Shown here: in pieces, positions 1 through 5,415 of the stretch | Layout: every line of letters starts with the position of its first letter | How positions within the stretch are numbered: the first letter of the stretch is position 1 | NCBI GenBank assembly: GCA_023441105.1 | Contig: JAEZQX010000066.1 | Coordinates: forward strand, 1 to 5,415 | Direction of reading: 5' to 3' | From: Pseudomonadota bacterium | Lineage (GTDB): Bacteria; Pseudomonadota; Gammaproteobacteria; Burkholderiales; Burkholderiaceae | DNA length: 5,415 nucleotides | Translations under genes and position numbers: made by a program | Notes under the pieces: generated by a model | The model's database searches: none | What the model saw: the letters and a program-made list of their open reading frames with translations, nothing else | What the model was told of the DNA's origin: nothing

Positions 1-1170
1 CTCGAGTACTTCAACCCGTCGAACGCCTTCGACGCCGAGGGCCTGACGCGGCTGACCGAGCAGATCGAGCGGCGCAAGAAGATCCGCAACGACATCGAGC
101 AGGACACGATGATCCAGATCCGCAACAAGAACCTCGACACCGAGAAGCAGTCGCTCGACATCGATCGCGAGCTCGAGAATGCACGGCTGGCGCAGGAGCG
201 GGACATCGAGATCCAGCGGGCGGCGCAACGCTCGCAACTGGTGCGCGAGCGGGCCGAACGCGAGATGGACGGCGAACGGGCGCAGATCGCCGCCCGCGAG
301 GCGATCGAGGCGGCGAAGATCGCCACCGAGCGCATTCTCGAGGAGAAGCGCATCGGCCGCGAGCGCGAGATCCAGGCGCTGGAGATCGAGCGACGCAAGC
401 AGCTGGAGCTGGCCGAGCAGCAGCGCGTCATCGCGATCGCGCAGCAGAGCAAGGCGCAATCCGAGGCCCAGGCCGAGGCCGATCGCGCCCGCGCGGCGGC
501 GGTGTCCGAGGAGGAGCGGGTCTTCACCGTGCGCGAGACGGAGATGGCCGAGCGGCGCAAGGCGATCGAGCTGATCACGGCATCCCAGGAGGCCGAGCGC
601 GAGGGCGTGCGGCTGCGGCTGGCGGCGGCGGCGGAGCGGGCGGCCGCCGAGGATCGGGGCGCGGCCATCCGGGCCGAGGCCGAGGCGGCGTCGGATGCCG
701 ACCGCATCCGGGCCATGGCCTTCAAGGTGCGCAGCGAGGTCGAGGCCGAAGGTGCCCGGCTGATGAACGAGGCGCAGAACACGCTGTCGAGCGAATCCAG
801 GCTGTCGCTGCTGCGCATGAGGCTCGTCGAGCGGCTCGACGCGATCATCCGCGAGCAGGTCCGCCCGCTCGAGCGCATCGAGAGCATCAAGATCATGCAC
901 GTCGACGGGCTGACCGGCGGCTCATCCCACGGCGGCGGTTCCAACGGCTACGACGGCCACGGCCCCGGCGGCTCCGGCGGCTTTGCGGAGAACGTCGTCA
1001 ACTCGGCGTTGCGCTACCGGGCGCAGGCGCCGCTGGTCGATCAGCTGCTCAAGGAGATCGGCGTCCAGGGTGGCGATGTCGGCGCCGTCGCGCAGGGCAT
1101 GCTGGCCGGGGCCGCGGCCGCGGAGGCCGGCTCCAGGCCGGCGATCGGCTCCGATGCCCAGGCCGATTGA
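1..1170 (+). CDS. Flotillin / YqiK-family membrane scaffold protein, 5' partial
   Basis: The reading frame is open from the first base of the window to a TGA at 1168-1170, giving 389 visible residues; the true start lies upstream. The first in-window ATG (109) is not the start, because the residues before it already match the family: the segment around FNPSNAFDAEGL followed by RRKKIRNDIEQDT is the typical junction from the SPFH domain into the flotillin coiled coil. Visible residues 20-260 are a long Ala/Glu/Arg-rich coiled coil, including the family-typical stretches AIAQQSKAQSEAQAEA and AERRKAIELI. A conserved block follows (about 263-302, ending IKIMHVDGL), then a Gly/Ser-rich linker (about 303-327), then a short conserved tail (SALRYRAQAPLVDQLLKEIG). 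Flotillins are membrane-anchored oligomers that organise microdomains. The missing part should hold the N-terminal membrane anchor and SPFH domain. It is the first visible gene of the probable operon, 12 nt before the SRPBCC gene. Family assignment is firm; cellular role is known only by family. Confidence 0.93.
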   Translation, partial: LEYFNPSNAFDAEGLTRLTEQIERRKKIRNDIEQDTMIQIRNKNLDTEKQSLDIDRELENARLAQERDIEIQRAAQRSQLVRERAEREMDGERAQIAAREAIEAAKIATERILEEKRIGREREIQALEIERRKQLELAEQQRVIAIAQQSKAQSEAQAEADRARAAAVSEEERVFTVRETEMAERRKAIELITASQEAEREGVRLRLAAAAERAAAEDRGAAIRAEAEAASDADRIRAMAFKVRSEVEAEGARLMNEAQNTLSSESRLSLLRMRLVERLDAIIREQVRPLERIESIKIMHVDGLTGGSSHGGGSNGYDGHGPGGSGGFAENVVNSALRYRAQAPLVDQLLKEIGVQGGDVGAVAQGMLAGAAAAEAGSRPAIGSDAQAD

Positions 1171-1182
1171 GCAGGCGCCTAC

Positions 1183-1617
1183 ATGATCAAGGTCTATGTG
1201 TCGACGGTGCTGGACTCGCCCGCTGATGTCGTCTGGAGCGTGGTCCGCGATTTCAACGGGCTGCCCAAGTGGACGCCGTTCGTCGCCGATTCGCGCATCG
1301 AGCAGAACCAGCCGGCCGATCGCGTCGGATGCGTCCGCAACTTCCGGCTCAAGGATGGCGGCGTGATCCGCGAGCAGCTGCTGACCCTGTCGGACTACGA
1401 TTTCCAGTGTTCCTATTCCATCCTCGAGTCACCCATGGGCGTCTCGAACTACGTCGCCACCCTCAAGCTCACGCCGGTCACCGATGGCAACCGGACCTTC
1501 GCCGAATGGTCGGCCGAGTTCGACAGCCCGCCGGGGAGGGACCAGGAGCTGGCCGAGGACATCGGCCAGGGCGTGTTCCAGGCAGGCTTCGATCACCTCA
1601 GGCAGGTGCTGCGCTGA
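1183..1617 (+). CDS. SRPBCC (START-like, PYR/PYL-like) family protein, stand-alone
   Basis: This 144-aa protein is a single SRPBCC domain, the helix-grip fold with a deep hydrophobic ligand pocket. Family hallmarks are the opening strand ending in SPADVVWSVVRDFNGLPKW, the central GCVRNFRLKDGGVIREQLL, the YVATLKLTPVTDGNRTF strand pair and the long C-terminal helix. There is no signal peptide or membrane segment, so it is probably cytoplasmic. The length is normal for a complete one-domain member. The ATG at 1183 has an AGG at 1173-1175 as a plausible weak ribosome binding site and lies 12 nt after the flotillin stop. By my ungapped hand alignment it matches the N-terminal domain of the next gene at 75 of 144 positions (about 52 percent), so the two are tandem paralogues. 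Bacterial members of this subgroup are usually of unknown function; a ligand-binding, carrier or cyclase-like role is inferred. No ligand can be named. Confidence 0.9.
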   Translation: MIKVYVSTVLDSPADVVWSVVRDFNGLPKWTPFVADSRIEQNQPADRVGCVRNFRLKDGGVIREQLLTLSDYDFQCSYSILESPMGVSNYVATLKLTPVTDGNRTFAEWSAEFDSPPGRDQELAEDIGQGVFQAGFDHLRQVLR

Positions 1618-1627
1618 GCCGATCGCG

Positions 1628-1675
1628 ATGAGCGCCGTGCCAATCGCGCTTCGCCCGCCGGTGCCGACCCGGTGA
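1628..1675 (+). CDS. Possible 15-codon mini-ORF overlapping the next start
   Basis: An ATG at 1628 opens 15 codons (MSAVPIALRPPVPTR) and ends at TGA 1673-1675, so the GTG start of the fusion gene at 1672 overlaps this stop as GTGA. The fusion gene has no visible Shine-Dalgarno sequence before its GTG, so terminating ribosomes from this mini-ORF could reinitiate there. The mini-ORF itself has no good ribosome binding site and the peptide resembles nothing I know. It may be chance; it is listed because it could decide how the 54-nt gap is translated. Confidence 0.15.
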   Translation: MSAVPIALRPPVPTR

Positions 1676-3147
1676 TCAAGGTCACCCGCTCGGCGGTCAT
1701 CGACGCACCGGTCGCGGTCGTGTGGGCCATCCTGCGCGACTTCAACAGCCATGCCTACTGGCATCCGATCATCGAGCACTCGGAGATCGAGGACGGCGAG
1801 GAGCCCGACCGGATCGGTTGCGTGCGCAACTTCCGGCTCAAGGACGGCAATCACCTGCGCGAGCAGTTGCTGGCACTCTCGGACGAGGACTACCTGTCGA
1901 CCTATTGCATCCTCGATGCGACCCTGCCGATGCGGCGCTACGTCGCCACAGTGCAGCTGAAGCCGGTCACCGACGGTAACCGGACCTTCTGGCACTGGCA
2001 GTCCACCTTCGACGTGCCGAAGGGCCGCGAGGCGGAGTTCGAGCGAACCGTCGGCGACGGCGTCTACGTTGCAGGCTTCGAAGGCATCCGCGCCTGGTTG
2101 CGTCGCGGCAGCAGTGTGCCCGCCGCTGGCAGCGCCGCCTCCAGCCGGCGCGCGCAAGTTGCGACCGCGCTGCCGGGGCAGGGGATCGTGGTGGCGCAGC
2201 ACGGCGGGCCGGACCAGCTGCGGATGCAGCCGGTCGCCGCCGCCGTGCCGGGGCCGGGCGAGGTCCGGATCCGGCAGACGGCCGTCGGCGTCAACTACAT
2301 CGACGTCTATGTCCGCAAGGGCCTCTATCCGCTGGGCACGCCGCCGGCCGTGATCGGCATGGAAGCCGCCGGCACGGTGGTCGACGTCGGGCCGGGCGTC
2401 GCCCATCTGCTGCCGGGCGACCGGGTGGCGTATGCCTGCATGCCGCCGGGCTCGTACTGCAGCCTCCGCACCCTGGCGGCCGACCAGGTGGTGGTGCTGC
2501 CGGACGACGTGCCGGAGGAAACCGCCGCCGCGGTGATGCTCAAGGGAATGTCGGCCGAATACCTCCTGCACCGGGTCCATCGCGTGCGGGCGGGCGATAC
2601 CGTGCTGGTCCACGCGGCAGCCGGCGGCCTGGGCCTGATGCTGTGCCGCTGGGCCGCGCGATTGGGCGCGCGGGTGATCGGCACGGTGTCGAACGAGGCC
2701 AAGGCGCGGCAGGCGCGAGACAGCGGCTGCGAGCTGCCGATCGTGACGGCGGACTACCGCTTCGCGCAGGCGGTCTTGCGGGCAACCGACGGTCGCGGCG
2801 CCGACGTCGTCTACGACGGCCTCGGTCGCGAGGCGCTGCAGGAGAACCTGCAGGCGGTCGCTTCCTGTGGTCATTGGATCAGCTACGGGCAGGCAAGCGG
2901 TACACTCGAGGCCGTGCCCCTGCAGATGCTGTCCTCCAAGTCCATCACCCTGAGCCGGCCGGTTCTATTCCACTACACGGCCGACCGCGCCCGTTTGCAG
3001 GCCATGGCCGGCAACGTGTTCCAGGCCCTGCGCGACGGTGCCATCCGCGCCGACATCGGGGCCCGCTATCCGCTGGCCGCCGCCCGCCAGGCGCACGAGG
3101 ACCTGGAAGCCCGCAGGACGTCCGGCCAGCTCGTGCTGCTGCCGTGA
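1672..3147 (+). CDS. Fusion protein: SRPBCC domain + zinc-free NADPH:quinone oxidoreductase (MDR family)
   Basis: This 491-aa protein has two complete domains. Residues 1-145 are an SRPBCC domain paralogous to the preceding gene (GCVRNFRLKDG, PVTDGNRTF and the C-terminal helix all kept). Residues 146-171 are an Ala/Ser/Arg-rich linker. Residues 172 to the end, about 320 aa, are a full-length quinone oxidoreductase of the medium-chain dehydrogenase superfamily: GVNYIDVYVRKGLYP substrate-side segment, VIGMEAAGTV, GDRVAY, the nucleotide-binding loop AAAGGLG at 315-321, GTVSNEAKA with Lys344, DVVYD, and the C-terminal LEARRTSGQLVLLP. The catalytic and structural zinc ligands of alcohol dehydrogenases are absent, as in QorA. 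By hand alignment the tyrosine that contacts NADPH in E. coli QOR appears to be Thr359. The GTG at 1672 is chosen because it gives the same MIKV start as the paralogue and is the only normal in-frame start after the previous stop that fits. The stop overlaps the next start by 4 nt. Expected activity is NAD(P)H-dependent reduction of a quinone or activated alkene, with the SRPBCC domain perhaps presenting the ligand (inference). Confidence 0.9.
   Translation: MIKVTRSAVIDAPVAVVWAILRDFNSHAYWHPIIEHSEIEDGEEPDRIGCVRNFRLKDGNHLREQLLALSDEDYLSTYCILDATLPMRRYVATVQLKPVTDGNRTFWHWQSTFDVPKGREAEFERTVGDGVYVAGFEGIRAWLRRGSSVPAAGSAASSRRAQVATALPGQGIVVAQHGGPDQLRMQPVAAAVPGPGEVRIRQTAVGVNYIDVYVRKGLYPLGTPPAVIGMEAAGTVVDVGPGVAHLLPGDRVAYACMPPGSYCSLRTLAADQVVVLPDDVPEETAAAVMLKGMSAEYLLHRVHRVRAGDTVLVHAAAGGLGLMLCRWAARLGARVIGTVSNEAKARQARDSGCELPIVTADYRFAQAVLRATDGRGADVVYDGLGREALQENLQAVASCGHWISYGQASGTLEAVPLQMLSSKSITLSRPVLFHYTADRARLQAMAGNVFQALRDGAIRADIGARYPLAAARQAHEDLEARRTSGQLVLLP
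2175..2190 (+). promoter_or_regulatory. Possible internal ribosome binding site and GTG start for a stand-alone reductase
   Basis: Inside the linker of the fusion gene the purine run GGGGCAGGGG (2175-2184) lies 3 nt before an in-frame GTG at 2188 (codon 173), just where the reductase domain begins. Initiation there would give a reductase of about 319 aa, close to the usual size of this family, alongside the full fusion. The spacing is shorter than ideal and G-rich runs are common in this DNA, so it may be a chance match. Confidence 0.15.
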
Positions 3148-3968
3148 CGGCTGCCCGGCAGGAGGCCCGTGCCGCCGGCTCGCGGCCGCCAGGCAACGAC
3201 GATCTGCGGTGGCCGCACGCCGACGAGATCCAGGCGATCTCGCTCGATCTCGACGACACGCTCTGGCCGGTGCTGCCGGCGCTGCTCAAGGCCGAGCAGG
3301 ACATGCATGCCTGGCTGCTCGATCGCGCCCCGGCGACCGCGGCCATCTGCTCGATCGACCGGATGCGCGAGATCCGCCTGCTGGTGGCGATGGCCCATGC
3401 CGACCGCGCCCACGACATGGGCTGGCTGCGGCTCGAGTCGCTGCGTCGCGCGCTGCACGAAGGCGGCGACGATCCGGCGCTCGCGGTCGGCGCCTTCAAT
3501 GTGTTCCTCGACGGTCGCCAGCGGGTGACGCTCTACGACGATGTCCACGAGGTCCTGCAGCGCTGGAAGTCGCGCTACAAGCTGCTGGTGGTGACCAACG
3601 GCAACGCCGACATCGGGCGGATCGGCATCGGCCACTTGTTCGACGTGGCGGTCGCCGCCCACGAGCTGGGTGTCGGCAAGCCGGATCGACGCATCTTCCA
3701 GCACGCCTGCGACCTGGCGGGGGTCCTGCCGTCCAGCGTGCTGCACGTCGGCGACGACCTCGAGCTCGACGTGCGCGGGGCGCGCGAAGCCGGCATGCAT
3801 GCCGCCTGGCTGCGCCGGCCGGACCTCGACGAGCAGCTGCGGCGGTCCCGCAAGTCGACGGAGGCGCAATCCGCCGACGGCGGATCGGGCGACGACGAGC
3901 CGGTCTTCAGGAACCTGGAAGCGATCGACCAGGCGCTGCAGTCGGTGGCGTCGACGGCCGAGCGTTGA
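3144..3968 (+). CDS. HAD-IA family phosphatase, YigB-like
   Basis: This 274-aa protein carries all four HAD motifs: motif I DLDDT with the nucleophile Asp35 and acid/base Asp37, motif II Thr151 in VVTNGN, motif III Lys179 in GVGKPD, and motif IV GDDLELD with Asp204 and Asp209. The cap between motifs I and II is helical (C1 type, subfamily IA). The wider pattern (DLDDTLW, HDMGWLRLESLRRAL, TNGNADIGRIGIGHLFD, VLHVGDDLELDV, AGMHAAWLR) resembles E. coli YigB, which dephosphorylates FMN and the pyrimidine intermediate of riboflavin synthesis; the substrate here is not proven. The start is the GTG at 3144, overlapping the TGA of the fusion gene as GTGA. It is the only normal start codon in frame before motif I, and no ribosome binding site precedes it, so translation is probably coupled to the upstream gene. 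The frame stays open far upstream inside the reductase gene, but that stretch is a shadow. The C-terminal 40 residues are variable and charged. Confidence 0.9.
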   Translation: MTAARQEARAAGSRPPGNDDLRWPHADEIQAISLDLDDTLWPVLPALLKAEQDMHAWLLDRAPATAAICSIDRMREIRLLVAMAHADRAHDMGWLRLESLRRALHEGGDDPALAVGAFNVFLDGRQRVTLYDDVHEVLQRWKSRYKLLVVTNGNADIGRIGIGHLFDVAVAAHELGVGKPDRRIFQHACDLAGVLPSSVLHVGDDLELDVRGAREAGMHAAWLRRPDLDEQLRRSRKSTEAQSADGGSGDDEPVFRNLEAIDQALQSVASTAER

Positions 3969-3975
3969 CCTCGGG

Positions 3976-3995
3976 CCGGCGCGTCCCTGCGCCGG
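3976..3995 (+). terminator. GC-rich hairpin after the operon (candidate terminator)
   Basis: CCGGCGC (3976-3982) and GCGCCGG (3989-3995) form a perfect 7-bp stem with a 6-nt loop, starting 8 nt after the HAD stop. There is no T-run after it on either strand, so it is not a classic intrinsic terminator. Its place between convergent genes suits a role in ending or stabilising transcripts. GC-rich inverted repeats also arise easily by chance in this DNA. Confidence 0.3.
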
Positions 3996-3996
3996 A

Positions 3997-4021
3997 GGCC
4001 GGCGGCTGCCGCGGGCCGGCC
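3997..4021 (-). terminator. Second GC-rich hairpin between the convergent genes
   Basis: GGCCGGC (3997-4003) and GCCGGCC (4015-4021) form a perfect 7-bp stem with an 11-nt loop, ending 1 nt before the stop codon of the minus-strand cyclase gene. No T-run follows in either direction. Together with the neighbouring hairpin it fills nearly the whole 54-nt spacer and could act in both directions. The 8-mer GGGCCGGC occurs at 3973-3980 and again at 4013-4020. Confidence 0.3.
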
Positions 4022-4022
4022 C

Positions 4023-5255
4023 TCAGACCAGCGGAAAGCCCAGCTCGTCCTGCTTGCCGGTGCGCTGCAGGGGCGCCATGCCCGCGACCACCCGCAGCGC
4101 ATCCGGATCGACGCGCGCCCGGTCGCGACCTTCGCGCTTGGCGACGTAGAGCATCTGGTCGGCCGCATCGAGCGCCTCTTCCATCGGCGTCTGGCCGGCG
4201 TTCGCCACGGTGATGCCGGCCGAGATGGTGATCTCGATGCCGGTGCGTTCGCGCGCCATCTCGGTGAAGCGCTTGCGCACGCGCTCCGTCACCACCTGCG
4301 CCTGGCGGATCGTGACGCCGGGCAACAGCATGCAGAATTCCTCGCCGCCGAAGCGGCCGATGGTGTCGTAGCGGCGGGCGGTCGCCCGCATCACCTCGAC
4401 GACCAGTTGCAGCACCGCGTCGCCGGCCGCGTGGCCGTGGGTCTGGTTGACCTTCTTGAAGAGGTCGATGTCGAGCAGGATGACGCCCACGTGCCAGCCT
4501 TCATCGCCGCGACGGGCGCGCGCCTGCAGAAGACCCCAGGCTTCCGCCAGGCCGCGACGGTTGCGGGCCTGGGTGAGCGGGTCGAGCAGCGCCGAGCGGG
4601 CCAGCTGGCTGGCCAGCTGGCCGTAGGAGATGGTCAGCAGCGCCAGCGGCAGCAGGACCTGCAGCGTCGCGCCGGCCATGTAGCTCCAGCTGAGGAAGTC
4701 GTTGACTTCGAGCGACCTGAAGTACCACCGGCTGAGGCCTTGCGAGAGGAGGATCAGCGCCGTCAGCGCATAGGCCGCCGCGATGATCTGGCTCAGCCGG
4801 GCGAAGTCCTTGCGGCTCGGACGCCAGACGATGAAGGCGGCGGCGAACATCCCGGCCGCATTGATCAGGTTGGAGCAGATTACCCGCACCAGTGGCTCCG
4901 GCGCGAGGCCGGCGAACTGGATCGTCGACAGCAGGTGCACGATGTTGAAGATCACCAGGGTGCGCACGATCCGCTCGCCGTAGCGCGAGAACTGGGCCAG
5001 CGCCGCGGCCTGCAGGATGACCGACGCCCCCAGCAGCAGGTCGCCGAAGGCCTGCAGCGCTGCCGGCGCGTGCCATGGCTCGAGCGCCTTCAGCGTCAGG
5101 CCGAGGGCGGCGACCAGGCAGCTCTGGCCCCAGAGCCGGATGGCATGGGGGGCGGGCGCATGGGTGGCGACGTGAAACAGGCTGGCCGACAGCATGGCCA
5201 GCATCGATGCAGCCACTACCGAGATTGTCGCGAGATCGAGGAAGGCACCGGGCAT
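4023..5255 (-). CDS. Membrane-anchored diguanylate cyclase (7TM sensor-like N-terminus + GGDEF domain)
   Basis: This 410-aa protein makes the second messenger cyclic di-GMP from two GTP. The first 215 residues hold about seven hydrophobic segments (roughly 5-30, 41-58, 67-89, 99-118, 123-144, 154-174, 188-210), an integral membrane region that resembles multi-pass sensor modules but that I cannot assign to a named family. The GGDEF domain follows (about 216-385): DPLTQARNRRG at 225-235, metal-binding Asp262 in LLDIDLFKKVN, GHAAGD at 274-279, and the active-site GGEEF at 303-307. An RxxD inhibitory site (RRYD, 294-297) lies the canonical five residues before GGEEF, so product inhibition is expected. 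One departure is Gln271 where most members have Asp after the conserved Asn. A C-terminal tail of about 25 residues follows. The ATG at 5255 is the first possible start after an in-frame TAA within TTTAAA; there is no clear Shine-Dalgarno. It converges on the operon, so it is probably regulated on its own. Confidence 0.93.
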   Translation of the reverse strand: MPGAFLDLATISVVAASMLAMLSASLFHVATHAPAPHAIRLWGQSCLVAALGLTLKALEPWHAPAALQAFGDLLLGASVILQAAALAQFSRYGERIVRTLVIFNIVHLLSTIQFAGLAPEPLVRVICSNLINAAGMFAAAFIVWRPSRKDFARLSQIIAAAYALTALILLSQGLSRWYFRSLEVNDFLSWSYMAGATLQVLLPLALLTISYGQLASQLARSALLDPLTQARNRRGLAEAWGLLQARARRGDEGWHVGVILLDIDLFKKVNQTHGHAAGDAVLQLVVEVMRATARRYDTIGRFGGEEFCMLLPGVTIRQAQVVTERVRKRFTEMARERTGIEITISAGITVANAGQTPMEEALDAADQMLYVAKREGRDRARVDPDALRVVAGMAPLQRTGKQDELGFPLV

Positions 5256-5356
5256 CGCGAAACGGTAGCCGACGGGTCCGGTGAATTCGAAGGGCGCCTG
5301 CCGGGCGGTTTAAACCCGCCTTGTGAACGGGAGCGGGCGACTGGGGGGGCGGCGCG
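5256..5356. promoter_or_regulatory. Divergent intergenic region with an AT-rich near-palindrome
   Basis: About 100 nt lie between the cyclase start (minus strand) and a possible + strand start at 5357. The one AT-rich island is TTTAAAC, flanked by a perfect 5-bp inverted repeat: GGCGG (5304-5308) and CCGCC (5316-5320). On the + strand TTCGAA (5286-5291) lies 17 nt before TTTAAA (5309-5314), a spacing that suits a sigma-70 promoter although both boxes match poorly. On the minus strand a TTCACA box (complement of 5322-5327) resembles a -35 element but no -10 box sits at the right distance. This is the likeliest place for the cyclase promoter or an operator. Confidence 0.2.
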
Positions 5357-5415
5357 ATGACCGGTCGGCCGGTGCCCGGCCCCTGGCGCAGGACCGGCCT
5401 GCGGTGGTCCGGCAT
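5357..5415 (+). CDS. Possible start of a divergent gene, cut by the window edge
   Basis: An ATG at 5357 follows a G-rich run (5343-5349) that could serve as a weak ribosome binding site, and the frame stays open to the end of the window, giving about 19 residues rich in Arg, Pro, Gly and Trp (MTGRPVPGPWRRTGLRWSG). This is too short to assign a family. It could equally be non-coding sequence, since open frames are frequent in DNA this GC-rich. Confidence 0.22.
   Translation, partial: MTGRPVPGPWRRTGLRWSG

Noticed and set aside
109..111. ATG at 109 as the start of the flotillin gene
   Set aside because: The frame is open to base 1 and the 36 residues before it match the flotillin family, so the gene begins outside the window.
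180..760. Repetitive Glu/Ala/Arg-coding stretch as a DNA repeat array
   Set aside because: The repetition is at the protein level, from coiled-coil heptads in the flotillin; I see no exact tandem DNA unit.
1429..2874. Long open frame of 481 codons on the minus strand, opposite the SRPBCC genes and the reductase
   Set aside because: It lies wholly opposite genes with clear family motifs; its product is His/Arg/Asp-rich with no recognisable domain, the usual effect of high third-position GC on the opposite strand.
2643..3143. Upstream extension of the HAD reading frame into the reductase gene
   Set aside because: The extension translates to Arg/Gly/Pro-rich sequence while the overlapping frame holds the conserved C-terminal half of the reductase. 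The family domain begins just after the GTG at 3144.
3160..3171. Strong Shine-Dalgarno-like AGGAGG followed by GTG at 3169
   Set aside because: The GTG is out of frame with the HAD gene, no in-frame start lies at a useful distance, and the motif comes from adjacent Gln and Glu codons. The out-of-frame product is a low-complexity shadow.
4407..5360. 317-codon + strand frame opposite the cyclase gene
   Set aside because: The translation is Gln/Arg/Glu/Gly-rich low-complexity sequence, and the minus strand has an unmistakable GGDEF protein, so this is a shadow.

Overview
The window looks like chromosomal DNA from a high-GC Gram-negative bacterium, most likely a proteobacterium. Codon third positions are almost all G or C, gene packing is tight, and there is a flotillin/YqiK-type protein, a YigB-like HAD phosphatase and a membrane diguanylate cyclase. 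I lean towards Betaproteobacteria from the style of the HAD and flotillin proteins, but nothing in the window proves it. I see no rRNA, tRNA, CRISPR array, insertion sequence or phage gene.

Layout, left half (1-3968, + strand): four genes read in one direction with gaps of 12 and 54 nt and one 4-nt overlap, so probably one operon. They are (i) the 3' two thirds of a flotillin-family protein, cut by the window edge; (ii) a stand-alone 144-aa SRPBCC (START-like, hydrophobic-ligand-binding) protein; (iii) a 491-aa fusion of a second, clearly paralogous SRPBCC domain to a complete zinc-free quinone oxidoreductase; (iv) a HAD-IA phosphatase resembling YigB. The junction of (iii) and (iv) is a GTGA start/stop overlap, which suggests translational coupling. 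The same GTGA arrangement occurs at the start of (iii), where it involves a 15-codon mini-ORF.

Layout, right half (3969-5415): a short convergent spacer holding two perfect GC hairpins is followed by a minus-strand gene for a diguanylate cyclase with about seven predicted membrane segments, an intact GGEEF active site and an I-site. Beyond its start is a divergent intergenic region of about 100 nt with an AT-rich near-palindrome, then the possible first codons of another + strand gene that runs off the window.

How the genes may work together (inference): flotillins scaffold membrane microdomains, SRPBCC proteins bind hydrophobic ligands in a deep pocket, and quinone oxidoreductases reduce lipophilic quinones or enones. 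A flotillin followed by two SRPBCC copies, one fused to the reductase, suggests handling of a lipophilic substrate at the membrane. The fusion and this gene neighbourhood are the most unusual things here. The diguanylate cyclase is on the opposite strand and need not belong to the same system.
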